Assembly: GCA_034509925.1 (NCBI GenBank)
Contig: CM067534.1
Span: 5,171,501-5,235,500 of the forward strand
Origin: Hirudinaria manillensis
Taxonomy: Eukaryota > Annelida > Clitellata > Hirudinida > Hirudinidae
Reading direction: 5' to 3'
Length of the DNA: 64,000 nt
Shown here: piece after piece, positions 9,525 to 31,200 of the stretch
Layout: each line of letters starts with the position of its first letter
How positions within the stretch are numbered: position 1 is the first letter of the stretch
Program-made: the position numbers and the translations under genes
The notes under the pieces: model-generated
Told to the model about the DNA's origin: nothing
Database searches by the model: none
What the model saw: the letters and a program-made list of their open reading frames with translations, nothing else

Positions 9525-9770
9525 TATTAGTTGAATGTTGTTTATCATTTTGGTAATCCTGCATTGTCAGACTACCAAACATTTTCTATAGCATTTAAGT
9601 TAGGAAAATATGGTGGGTAATTCATAACATTCACCTTTTCCTCCTGGAAAAATAACGTTTCCTTTGAGGTGTGAATGGGGGGCATGAATAAAGGCTAATT
9701 CTGTCTAACTGCAGTCTGAATATCATCCTCAAGCCATTGTGGAAAACAAAAGTGGCTTGTATTCCTGTAA
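9525..9770 (-). mobile_element. Tc1/mariner transposase C-terminal relic
   Basis: On the minus strand, IHTSKETLFFQEEKVNVMN and YPPYFPNLNAIENVW are the conserved end of the DDE domain of Tc1/mariner transposases; the family pattern is HTS...F.....V....WP.YSPDLNPIEN.W. A one-base frameshift separates this from LQLDRISLY upstream, where the second Asp (QQDN) is normally found. A TAG follows ENVW. Only the C-terminal third is recognisable. Confidence 0.75.
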
Positions 9771-12640
9771 TCAATCTTGAAATCATAGCTGAGCAGCAAA
9801 AGGTCCCATCTTTATAGTTGATATGTTGAGTGAGTGGACAAGAGGTTTCTTGAAATTGTAACTGAGTAGTGAAAGCTTTCATCTTTGCAGTTAATTTGAT
9901 GAGATACAGACATTTCAAGTCAAGCTTAAGGACACCCAAATTTCTATCTATCAGCCATGAACCAAGTGTGGCTGCTGAGTTTTCAAATTGCTCAATACAC
10001 TTTAACTGTCCCTTCACATTTATTGAATGTTTGAGTTTTGGTGTTAATTTCTGTGATCAGTTCCAAACTGACACAATGTATGTGATTGAAGACTCAATTT
10101 CAAAACAAAATGGCATTTCTTTTCTTTAATAATAATTTATGCATTTTCTAAGATTCTAAAGTATTATATATCATTAGAATATAGTTGATTTGCAAGAAAT
10201 ATGTAGACATTTTTGATCAGATTTGGGTTGGGAAAAGATTCTGATTCAAAATCTGATTCTTGATCATGTTTAACATATCAGCACCCAAAGAGTCTTCACA
10301 AAATTGTTGTTTATCAGAAATTTTAGAAGACAACATAACCACAAGTGTCACCAGATCTTTGAAGAAAGGTTTTTAATAAACCTATTTTCCAATGACTAAT
10401 ATAGCATAGCAATGATTGGGTGGAATAACGGGTGCTTAACTTGTGGTTTGATAGCCACTTCTAAACACTGAGATTCTTCAACTTTTGAGGTGTGCATGGG
10501 GACATTATTGCCCTTAAATTTATGGTAAAGGGTAGGAGTATTTATTCAGAATCTCAACATATTTTGATGAAATTCCAAACTCATCACATGTCCGGGCCAG
10601 GTCAGTCAAAGATATTTGCTTTTTTTTTATTTGTTAAAAAGATGGTGTCTTTGTCAGCCATTGTCAGATTGTACTTAAATGAATACATTGCTGAAAGATA
10701 ATTTGTTTTCTAATCCTGCTGTTTCTCTCATTGTTTTGGTTAAGATAATTTCTGATAACATTGATGCTAAACAGAATTTGAAAGATTAACTAATTTGCTT
10801 TGCAGGTCAGCATTTTGTTACAGATTCGATCTACCTTGTTGACAGGATAGCAAAAGCCGCCCAAGTATTGAATGCTTCAGTTTGAAATCTGGGAGGAAGA
10901 TGGAATAAGATTTATCTTCTGTTGGATATTTAATGAATTCTAAGTGCATAGAGCGAGCATACCAGGTTGTCCACAATTCCTACAAAGATCTTGCTAATTG
11001 GAACTGCCAAGTAGAATCTCACTCTGCAACATATTTGGCTTTCTCCCAATTATTGAAATGATCATTTAGAAATAATGTTTAAGAAATACAGCTTTCCTTA
11101 AGTTTGTCAGAAATAAAATTTTCTTTATTTCATATGATTTGAAGTCTGTTTTTGTCAATGGTAAATGCTTCTAACAATTCAATTCTATTCCATTATTGGT
11201 GTTTCTTTTGCCTTAGCTTTTTGGATAAATGGTGAGTTTGCCTTGTCACAGGCATGAGAAGATTGCAATAAGATTTTGGAGAGTTGGTTTCAGAGGCAAT
11301 GGTGTAGCCATATGGTGGATGGTAAAGATATGTTCAGAATCAGACAAGGGGAAACAAATGCATGGAGGGATTGCGATATAAATATCGATAACGGAACGAG
11401 AGGTGTTGGTCTTTGAGGCGCAGTCCGGATGGGGATTTCTTCTTGGAGCAATTTGTCACTTAATGATTGTCCTAATTTAGAATTTATCAGTTACTTAAGC
11501 CAGTGACTGGGGGATGAATAGGCCGTACTAAGATTTTAGCTTTGCGGGGAATTAAAATATTGATCAAGTCGGTCCCTTTATTCGAAAATGTCTTAATTCC
11601 ATTAGAAAGCAAGGAAAGTGATGGCGTTTGGAAGTTGAGACGAATAGATTACTTATAAACGCTGAGATTTGTCGTGAATTTGCTCTAATTAACCCCAGAG
11701 TCAGGTGATAGAAAGACAAGCGGCGTAAAAGTGCACATTTTCTCAACAACTTTTAAGGATTTGAGCGTGCAGGGATTTCCAAAATAAATTTTATTCGAGG
11801 TTAGAATACACTTTGAATAAAGAAAAAAATAAATAAATTATGCTTTGCAGTCCCTTTTCACTCACATCCTTCAAGTGGTTGCAACGGAGCCAAAAAAAAC
11901 TCCAGTAATTATCTCAGTAATAGAATACCAAGTTGATTGTCATGGCGCTTATTAGACACTGGATACAATATTGTTAGATGGCGTGGGACGCCATATCGTC
12001 TTGCCTCATTTTCTCTGATGCCATTTTCGTATAAATCATAAAGTCATCAAGTAGAGAAAAATTCAAATTAAAATTCAGATTAATTGTTTCGAACTGGATT
12101 TTCTAGCGATAATTAAAAAAATTTGCATGAATCAAAATCGTCTTAATTTTAACTAATTGAAATAGAAATGCAGAGGCTTTTCGAGAAGATAAGATTCATA
12201 CAAAGGTTATTAGCATTAGCTCCGGATGTCGAAGGGGCTCAGAATATCACAGATGATTTGTTGGATTGAACAATTGACATTAATGGAAATTGGAATGCAC
12301 AATGCTTTAAGTAGCACAATACTATAAACAACGATGTTTTGTCCAACGACTGCTGCATAGTCCAATTGGCTGGATTACAATAACTACTGACTAAACGATT
12401 TCAGCGAACACTACCGCACGCTCTTCTTGACGATTTGGATGTTCAGAATGTATTCCGTCTAAATTGCTTAGGTTTTTTTTTTGAAACTCTTATGACGCTG
12501 ATAGGAAAGAACTGTGCAGAGATATTTGTAATTGTAAGATGATGCCGGTTGCTAACAGTGACGGGCCGTCGTAATTAAATTAAATACAAATAATTATTTA
12601 ATAAATAATTAATTACATTATACAATTATAGCTTTTAGGA
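9771..12640. other. Non-coding or unrecognised AT-rich sequence
   Basis: No frame in this stretch resembles a known protein. Frames of 60-130 codons (for example 9869-10129 and 10492-10701 on the plus strand) have no family signature and no supporting splice structure. A short aatggtgtagccatatgg stretch near 11299 resembles the terminal sequence of the hAT-like repeat described at 33061. Confidence 0.5.
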
Positions 12641-12845
12641 TGAGCATGTATTCACTATCAGAACGTTACTATCAAAGTATATGGAGAAACGCCGCCTTCT
12701 GGCTGACCTGACATTCTGCTTCAAATCGCTAAACGGTTTGGTAGACTCTTCCCTAAAAATTCTCCTGAAAGTTCAGCAACATTCAAATATGAAAGGGCCC
12801 AACTTCAAACTTATTTATAACAAACTTTCATAAGATAATGTTAAA
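12640..12845 (+). mobile_element. LINE ORF2 C-terminal fragment
   Basis: The plus-strand frame near 12681-12830 reads MEKRRLLADLTFCFKSLNGL and then VDSSLKILL and GPNFKLIYN. The pattern RR...DL...FK.LNGLVD is typical of the region after the RT domain in CR1/Jockey-type LINEs, close to the C-terminus. It lies on the opposite strand to the LINE 3' end at 8988-9345. Confidence 0.65.
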
Positions 12846-14672
12846 TATTCATTTCCAAACAGGTTAATCAAATAGGTTTCTGAAAATAAAACTAAATTTC
12901 GTCATTCAATTGTAATTTTATTTTTAACAATATCAATTTTGTCCCTTTTAATGATTTTGCAATTTCTACATAGCATATTGCTTTATTATAACTTTCAATA
13001 ACTTGCTTAATAATAACTTGTAATGATGTGTAATAGTAATAATAATAATAAAAATAATAATAAATTATAATTAATTATAATAATGATGATAACAATAATG
13101 ACAACAATAAAGACAACAATGCCATTCCTCACGTGCTTCAAATGCCACCTGGAACTCTTAGTTTGATTAAAAATATCGACACATCGACCAACGGTAGATT
13201 CCTAGAGGAAGTTCAAAGAGTCGGCAAACTGAGAGCAACTCATAATCAAGTGTACCTAGCGCCAGTGTATCCGTTGGGGAGAGATGAGTGGACCGGAGGT
13301 TGGAGAGGGCATGGCACCTACCTTGAAATTTCATTCCGGTTCGAACGGACACGCAATGATGGTTTCGTGATCATGTGCGAACCGTTTTAAGTTCATTCGG
13401 ATTATTTGGAAATAATTCCATCAGGAGAAGATTCTGGACTTTCATTTTGTCTTCTTCTGAAGTTGACGTGACGTAGGAAAAGAAAGACTGCGGTTGTTAT
13501 CTGAACCCATTCATGTCTGATTATGCCAGGATGATCATCAACATGATGCTGATCATCTTCTGCGAATCGATTCCAATGAATGCTTTCACGGCTTGAAAGC
13601 AAATTTGTTTCTCAGGAAATCCATAAAAATCCTTCAAGGTTAAAGGGTTTTTTAAATATTCATTTTCGTTTTCCTAGTTCGTAGTAGGCTTTTAATTGTT
13701 GCTTAGTGATGTTGCAGACGACTGATGGTGTTCTAATCTATATTTTTTAGAAGGTGTCATCTCAGATCGTCTCAACGAGATATCAATTTGAAATCGGACC
13801 GTCAATCTAGTCTGTTGGAGTATTGTCAAGTTACATTGAAGGTATTTTAAATTTTTTTTAACCCGTAAATCTTCAGTTGATGTTTCAAATGACAAAACAG
13901 TTCGGATACTTCTTTATGTTGCTAAGTTAATAAATAATTCACGCCTTTGCAGACGAAAACCCGCAAAGCTGCACGCTGCAATGTTTGGTGACAATAGATT
14001 GCCAATTTACTCGTGTAACTCTAAGAAGTCTTCGAGTCTTCCCTTCTCTCACCTTCTGTATAAAAATTTGAAAATCAAGTTAGATTCGAATAAATAAGAG
14101 AAATGTAATACATTTATGTCATTTAATGATGTTATTTAACATTGATTAAGATTGATTAAGGATCGAATTCGATCATAGATTTGTTCAGGACATTTGGCGT
14201 CTAATATCCTGAGAGGCTCCTGACTGATTCCTGGATTTCCCATTTTCTATTCACGAAATGAGTGACGAGTCAAAGATAAAAAGAGCGAAAAAATCATCCG
14301 CATTTCAAGTGCTATTGAGATGAAAGATTTTAATTAAGAAAGCTTAATTAGAAGAAGTCGATGACAACATTAAATCAAACCGCCTCAGAAAAGAGGCATT
14401 GCTGAAGACGACGGCAACGCGACCCATTCAACTTCACATGGTTTATTAGTGAAAGATTTTTTTTTCAGATCGTCTCTATATCAGACTGGATCCAATACGT
14501 TGGCTTTCGAATAAGAAGAAATCCTGGACAGGAAGGAAACCATAATTTATCCACATGAATAATCGTTACGTGAAGGTACAAAGCCATTATTCAGAGGAAA
14601 TAAAAAGCTTTTGTAGCAACGACCATTTAATCGAGCGCAATAAAACCGATCCCAACCAGAACTTGAATTGTT
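12846..14672. other. Intergenic; one unassigned ORF
   Basis: The stretch contains TAA-rich simple sequence (about 13031-13110) and a plus-strand frame at 13133-13390 (85 codons) that I do not recognise. No splice-linked coding structure was found. The end of the region contains the likely 5' flank of the first guanylate cyclase gene. Confidence 0.45.
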
Positions 14673-14690
14673 TTGGAACCGAGCTCGCAC

Positions 14691-22829
<8,139 letters not shown>

Positions 22830-23040
22830 CCATTGAAACATCAAATAATGATTTTTTTCATTTTATGTCTGTTATCCAGTCAGCCTTTAATGTCATTCTC
22901 CTGCCCGGTTTATCTTTTTGGCTGTCTGCCTTTTTATTTTCTGACAGCACGACAAAAGGGCGATTTTTTTTAATGTTACAATATACACGTTTAAATATTT
23001 TTAAATCCTCAACTACTTGAACATCACTCGTGACTTTTGT

Positions 23041-23046
23041 AATAAA
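23041..23046 (+). other. Candidate poly(A) signal of guanylate cyclase A
   Basis: AATAAA 212 bases after the stop codon of the gene. It is the first canonical hexamer downstream. Confidence 0.4.
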
Positions 23047-25221
23047 ATTATCAACGAATGTTTATAAATTGGACATAACTTTATTAATTCATGTAATTTC
23101 AAACGAATAACTTCGATTAGCGTCGATAATTGGCCATTGAGCGTAGCAGGAGAACCTTCTGAACTGCTTTTTTAATTACAGAGAATAAAAACCTTACAGA
23201 AATAACTGAACACGTCGTACGAATGAAATGGGGACTGATTCACAAAGAGGTACTCTTTGTACCTGGGTCCTTATTGAGCGTCGTTACTGGTTTTATCCGA
23301 AAAAGCTGCTTTAGGGGGTTGGCGGCCAATCTTTATTACCACCGACATCGCAAATTATTCTACCGAAGGCTTATCATTCTACGAATTTAAGAACAAATGA
23401 TTCCGACGAAATTCTTTGTAACAGGAAATAACAGTCGTAATTTCTGTAATTAAAAAGTAATTATTCCTTGATTTATTATCAAATTGTCCGCTGCTACAGG
23501 GGATGGTTTTATTAATAAAAGTTTAAGAAAAAATAGTTGAATACCAGTTGTGATGAACCAAAATTTGGACGAAATCTTTTTATGCCAAGAAAATTACCTA
23601 AAAGTTCCTGACCATCAATCCTGAATTACTGTTGTTGTTGAGAGAGATTTCTAAATGTAAATCATAGAATAATATCTCGATAATAGAATTTAATTTTGAC
23701 AATCTAGACAATTTAATATTGAAAATCTTAAATTACACGTTCAGTGTAGAGAGAATGGAATCGTACCCATTGGTGTCGTGATACAGGCTTGCCAACTTTT
23801 GGACACGAGGACAATGATTATCACGTCACCCTGTATTTTATTTATTTATTTATTTATTTATTATTATCATTTATTATTTTTTTAACTAGGAAATCTTTGC
23901 ATTGCATTCAAAGACTTTAAGACTGCCAGCTCGGCATGACACCCTATTTTTTTCAAAATATAAGTCGTGTACAATCAAAGTCTTAAGCCTTTCGCTTTCA
24001 AGTGAAGTTTATAAAGAATGACGAGAAAACAGAGTGTAATCACCTGATTATAATAACTGATTTAGACAAAAATTCAACAATAAAATTGATTTTCTAAATA
24101 AATTTAATAGGTTATTTTTAAATTAAAATACGATAACGTTTTTCTTAGAATCGATATCTTCTTTTTTTTTTACGACGATGATAATGATGCTTAATGATTA
24201 TTATAATGTAATTTAGTTGTAATATCATTTAATTTAATAATTATTATAATGTAATTATAATTAAAATATTTAACAATACGAAACATACATCGTAGTTATT
24301 TACCTTCAAGATGTTACACGTTGGCAGGATGTACTCAGGATCACAATCACAAGACTTTGTTTTTTCAACTCGACAAGTTAACAGTAACTAATTGCTTGAA
24401 ATAAAAAGTTAATTAGTCCACGGAATTAATCTTTTAAATCTCCTGGCAGGAGTTTTTACAATTGAATTATTTTTCTGTGGAACGAAAGGGATTGACCGAC
24501 GTCCTCTGAGACAACATTTTAAAGGCGAATATAAAATCTGTTAGGTTTTAAACTATATTTTTTTTTAAATTTAAATAAGAAAATATCGGAATCAACGTTA
24601 TTGATTGATGACAACAACATACTGTTGCAAAGTTGAAACCAACCGATTAAGCAATTAATCGGAGTAGATCCGAATTTCCATTTCTTGGAAAAAATGATTT
24701 GCCAGTGAAGAACGTGGCAGCTGCTTTAATAAATTTTTAATTTCCGCGGGATTAAAAATCAAATTTCATTCGTTTTTCTATGTGCTCTCGGTATGTGCTG
24801 CACCCGAACTTGGCACTCCATCATCGATTGAAATTCTTGGGTATTTTTTTTTAATTTCTACATTCAACTGCCTGTCGATTAAAAACTCGAATCGAGATGG
24901 GAAAAGTGTCATCGTCCGCTGAGCTTCAGATTTGCTTGGAATTTCACTTTCTATGTTGTTAATAACTCGAGTTGTAATAGTGAATGGCAAAGATAAAGCA
25001 GGCACTAAGAAATATTTAACTGTAGAGAGAACTTTGTATTGATTAGATTAATTAGCATTTCACTAATTAGAATAAAAACATCTCTGTTGACCAAGAAGTT
25101 TCGTCACGCCAAGACTCGAAGCCATTACTCAGAGCACAGGAAAGCAATATCTAGACAATACCGTGCATAATGAGAATAGAATCTCATTTGAAAGCTTTTT
25201 TTTGTTAAACTGTTACAAAAT
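23047..25221. other. Intergenic between the two cyclase genes
   Basis: AT-rich, with a short (TTTA)n run at about 23829-23863. No recognisable coding sequence; the minus-strand frame 24778-25005 has no family signature. Confidence 0.5.
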
Positions 25222-28200
25222 ATGTGGAACTTTGACTCATTCACTTCATTTGCCATCATTCTCTTCTCGATAACGGATAAAGGAATTTCTGTGCGCATTG
25301 GAGTAATGGTCAGTGCACAGAATGAACGTAGACTACATAGATATGTAGACAGGGGTTACAACATGGCCATCAGCGATATAAATAATGGAATCCCAATGGA
25401 AGAATTGGAGTAAGTGAATCTAATAGACACTATACAACTTATAAATTTAAATTCACATTTGACGAGTATTTTATTCTTTTTTTCTCGTAAATCGTAAAAA
25501 ACAAGATTGTCCTACGAAGTGACTGACGTTTGTGACGGCATCTCGGGATCGAATTCAGCTTTGAATCTTGTTCTCAATAATTCAGTCGAAGCCCTTTTTG
25601 GCTCTCTCTGTTCAAAAAGTTAGTTTCAAATTATAGAAATAGCAAACTATATTCCTTAACTGGATTATAAAATACGAAATGCCATTTGTAATATACAATC
25701 ATACATGCCTTGTTCCTTTTCCAAATCGTAGACTGCATAGCCACGGCTCAGATAGCAACCTACTGGAACATTCCATACTTCCCTCTGGATTGTTTCGACT
25801 CGAGGATGGACAATTCCAGCATTTACGATACCGTCGTGAGAATTTTAGGATCACTGTCGGGATTTGTTTCTGCATTTCAAGCATTTTACCAACGAAACAA
25901 TTGGAACCTTACAGCCATTATAACTGAATCGAAATCCGATTTTTGCTCCTTGGGACTCGATGCCATCAGAAGCAATTTTCGTAGAAATTCAATTATTGTA
26001 GCAGAATACTTTGAATTACTGTACGACATGTACGAGAAAGAATTAAACGTTTGGCTAAAGAACATAAAGAGGTCGGCTAGAAGTAAGCAAAAAAGCATTG
26101 GATATTATTTGGCATTAATGTTCGTTAATGTTATATCTTCCCAAAAGTTTTGATTTAATGAAATTTGTAATGAATTTTATTTTTAAATCCATTCACAGAT
26201 AAGAGTTGCCTATAAGTTGTATAAGTTATATACACATTGCGCGTCATAAATATAGGACATAAATATAGGTCCGAGAATCACACGATTTCCATCTCTATCT
26301 TTAAAATTACCGTTAAAGTTTCTGATTATAGCAATCACAAAAAAGTAATTAATTAGTATTCAATAAAATTTAACAATAAAACTTGAATATTGATGAGAAT
26401 CCACCAAGAAACGCATATACCGTTGCAGAATATAACTTACAGTCCGCTCAATATAGATAGGAAAAAGTGATTTTTTATGGCAACTCATGTTATATTTCAA
26501 GAAATTGACTCAAATTTTAGAATGTTATGTAAAAAGTGTTTATACATTTATGTATAAAAATTTCATTGAGTATTAATTTCACACTAATTGAAAAATAACC
26601 AAAACGCTTTTTTGGGGCGCCAACTGAAAAACTTAATTTTGGATGTTACCGTTTAGTGATAATGATAACATTTCTGTTACGTTTCGTAGACTGTGAGACG
26701 GTCTCAATTTTGTTTCAGTAATCATTTTGTGCCATGAAAATCACGATTTTATCCGTAAATTGATTTATATGGCGCAAGATCAAGGTATGACGGATCCAAA
26801 CAATTATGTATGGATCACTTTCTATAACATCTACGGAGAGTTCTCGTTAGATATGCTTTTTTATCCTTGGGAGAAAGAAATAGATGATACAAAAGACTTC
26901 TACACCAGGAAGATGGCTTTCCAGGCCGTAAAAACGGTAAAATGATTTGTGGAATATCTTATCAAATTAAGATATAGTTCGAATGTTACATATTGGATTA
27001 ATCAATTTTTGTAACTACTTCGGTTGGTTTGAACTTAGCTGTTTGAGATGTCTAACGATCAAGTTAGCTAATAAATTATTTGATAAAAGTTGCATTTCAT
27101 TTATTACAAATCAGATAACCTTCTCAAATTTCACCTCTCTTACCGATCAAAGACTCGGTTTTGGGATGACGCGAAGCAGAGCCATGTGGATGGTATTGTA
27201 ACCAATTTAAATTTCTCATGAGACTATTCTGTCATATCTTATTATGATTATTATTTATTATTTATTCGCATTAAAGTTCATGTCTTATTAGAGTAAAGAC
27301 GACTTCGTTTATTAGATCTGCAAATCACTAATTAAATCGATCATTTTGAAATCAGATCTTTCTGTCGGATAGTATCAATCTCTTCATACGATTGAGGTCA
27401 ATGGCTAATTCATCAGAGGTGGACATCGAGAAAGGAAGCGTTCTTGCGAATCTATCAAAATATATCGAATTTAGAGGTTATTTCATAAATTATGTGAATA
27501 ATAAGCGTAAAAACAACTTCTGGAATGAAGCTTTAAACCTAGGATATACTGAAACGGTGAAATTCAACTCCGATGCTGATAGGCAAATGACTTTCACGGT
27601 TTGGTCGCTCACACCACGGTCTCAATTCTTTACGGAATTTCTGAAAATTAATCACACCGAGAATAATTATTCGGTAAGGATAAATTGACCTGCGTTTGAC
27701 CTAGTTTCAAACGTAAAGATATCATTTTTAAGACTTTTCGAGTCGGTGAAGAATGGTGGGGCAACAATGTCAGACCCCCTCCTGATAGACCTGTTTGCGG
27801 ATTCGACGATGAATTTTGTGCACCCAGTTCAGGTTATAGAACTACTAGATTGTAGGACTAGAAGTCATAGCCTTGATTAGCTTATTTGATTTACTAACCA
27901 ACATTCATCGATAATCATTAATATTCATCGATATTCATCGTGCAGATGGCCAGTCGATCATTGCAGGAATTTCCATATTAGTTATTTTTTCAATCGTCGT
28001 CAGTGCAGCTCTTATAATCAGGTGATGAAAATATTTTATTTGATCAAAACCTTTGGCGGATCTAAGAACACTTTGGGAGAGGTTACATGCTGAAATGTAG
28101 ACCAATGATAGACTTGCGGGTTGAATCTCGGCCAGAACCCTAGATGGGAATGAGGGGAATTACATTGTAATTATGTAGTTATTACATTTTAATTTTTATA

Positions 28201-31200
28201 TTATATGGTCGGCCATATCCTTCACCCGAAACTAAATACGTTAGGGATCAGAACTACAATTAACTGTAATTATTAATCTCACCTAACAATCTCTATCATT
28301 CGATGTTATAAAATGTCCAGAATGAAGTTAAATGAGAAGAAGATTCAAAGCATGGCCTGGAAGATTAAATACGGAGACCTCCAGTTCCTGAGAAAATCCA
28401 AAAGTGTAAGTCAGAACCCATGTGATACCATGTGTTTATTGGGATAATTCTGGATAAATTACTTCAACAAAGACCTCATTCACTATTCAGGTTCGCAGCC
28501 AATCAAAATGGCCTGATATGTTTGAGCCAGATGATTTCAAAATCACTCAATTCCAAACATTCAGAGATCTAGGTGACAGAGGAAGTGGAGAGATTGTGGC
28601 TCAGTATAAAAACGAGGTCGTCTTGGTTTACTACTCTTCTATGCACGATGTCAACTTGACGAGAAAAGATCTCATTGAACTGGTGAAGGTGAAAAGATTT
28701 AATTGTCAGTTCTATTTTTCACCTTTCATTTAACCTTCATTTGTCCGATTTCTAAAATATTATCCCAACGTGACGGCTCGAACAACTGCATAACAACATG
28801 ATCCAAAACTAATCATGCTTATAAAAAGGGAAGTTAAAGGAATGATAAAATACACCCTGTAAACATAAAACTATTAACTAAAATCACCAAAAAAAGAAAA
28901 GATATAGAAAGATATAGATCATTAAGATTATGTGATTAAATAAGGTTTCACATTTTATTTAAAGCTTGAATAAGTTTATAATACCCACATTCCTGATATC
29001 CATATTCAATGTCCTGGCTTAATCTATCAGGATGATTTTCCTACAAAAAATGAATTAGTACGTGTGTATATGTAATCGCCTAGCTTTCTAAATCATAGCT
29101 ACAAATTGATGAACGATTCCAGATGAAGGAATTACATCACGACAACCTCGCCAAGTTCATAGGAGCTTGCACCGAAACTGACAGGATTTGTTTTCTCATG
29201 CAATTCTGCAGTAGGGGGTCTCTTCAGGTTTGTAGCGATTGATGGTAAACGGTCTGAAAAAATAGTTGTGATTATGTAAATTAATAATTAAATTAATAAG
29301 TAAATTAATAATTCGACCTGGAAATGGCGGAATCAAGTGCATGTCGTTAGCGTAATTTTTCAGCTTCAAATTTAGTTTCAACTAATCAATCACTAGATAT
29401 TCAAAAACTTTTGATTACATCAAAGAATTTTGTGTTTTAAATCGCAAAGGACATATTGGCCGACTCTCAGTTATCATTGGATTGGTCGTTTAAAATTTCC
29501 TTCATCACAGACATTGCCAAGGTCCGTCAATGATTACCCTCTTACTATTCCAACTATTTATCTTCTGTGGATATAAAAGTCAACAAAATTAAAATATTTT
29601 GAAACAATTTAATACCTTAAAATTGACCTTAACATAAGAAAGAAATAATTCGTTCTATTCTATTAATAATGTATTACAAATTATGTCAGTTTAATTTAGA
29701 AACAGTTTGCTTTATAAAGTTTCTCCTTTTACATAAATATGTAAGTCACCTATACATGTCTTGCAGGGCATGTCATACCTACACAGGTCATACCTTGTCC
29801 AACATGGTCGCCTCACCAGTAACGTGTGCATGGTGGATAACAGATGGGTCATTAAAGTATCCCATTTTGGACTCAATGCATTCCACGACGATGCGAGAAT
29901 AGACAAGCAGAACGATTCCTTTTATAAAAATCTGTTTTGGACAGCTCCAGAATATCTCAAGTCATCCGGTTGCAATCAGAAAGGAGATGTGTACAGTTTC
30001 GCAATTATTGCCTACGAAATACTTTACAGAGCATTTCCTTATCAGAGCTACAATCTGGGAGCCAAACGTAAGAGCCATCGCTTCTCATTTTCCCGAGCCA
30101 GTGGTGTAGCCATGGGGGAAAGAAAGTTTCCTCTCTCCTCAATCTGTCAGTACCTAAATTTTTATGTAGGTTGTAAAAAAAAAGGCCACCACCAATCTTA
30201 AAAACATATCTTCTACCTCGTCCAATCTTTAAATCATGGCTACTCTGCTGTTCAGAACTGAAGATATCAGGCTTTGAACAATATTTACAAAAATTTGCAC
30301 TTTCCCGATGAAATGAACATTTTTCTGACTATAGCATTATTTACGGACTTATTTGTCTAAGATTTTCACAACCAACAGAAATAATAGAGAAAATACTTCG
30401 CTCACAATCGATGCCATTCAGACCAGATCTGTCCGAACCGTTGGACTCAGATGTCAATGAGAACATTTTGACTCTTGTGAAGCAATGCTGGGTTGAAGAA
30501 CCATCGGCAAGACCGTCATTCGAAAGTATTGAAAAATCAGTAAAAAGATTTTCAGACAGGTAATTCAAGGCATTCCAAATACCCAAGTATATTTTTTAAA
30601 TCTATGTCCGCAAACCTGTGATAGAAAAATCTTGGATTCTTTTAAGTATTGAAACTAAATTAAGTAGTTCATTGAAGATACAATTGAAATTTTGAACAAA
30701 AATGACGGTATTTCAAGCATGACCAATGCTAGAAATTTTTAAACATTCTCCAATTTTAATGGTCCTGTATTTAAGTTTGATAACTTAGGTGGGTGGCATT
30801 TACAGTGCTCGTCATAAATATTGCACAGAGGAAATCTGAGGATATGTCAGCAGAGACCATCATTGAGCCACCTCCAAAATTACTTTTAAAAATGATGTTA
30901 GGGTTCTCTGATATCGTGCCATTAATGTCTGAAACTGTATGGACCATCTTAATTTTATTTCTTTTAGTCAGAAAACTAAGGGAATCCAAGCTCAGCTTTA
31001 TACTAGACATCTCTTTTGTTCACTTTAGTCGGAACTTTTTGTTGCACTCCGTCGGGAGTGGCTTTTGCTGACGCCTAACAAAACAGAAAACCATTCCTAT
31101 GAAGTTCTCTGCAATCTCTGGTCAATCGACTGACATTCAAATTTAGGCTATTTTTCAAGACGTTTGTTGAGCAAATCTTCTTGGAAGCTCCGCGAGCGAC

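Noticed and set aside
13133..13390. 85-codon plus-strand ORF as a small gene
   Set aside because: No recognised domain, no splice partners and no codon pattern that sets it apart from chance in this region.
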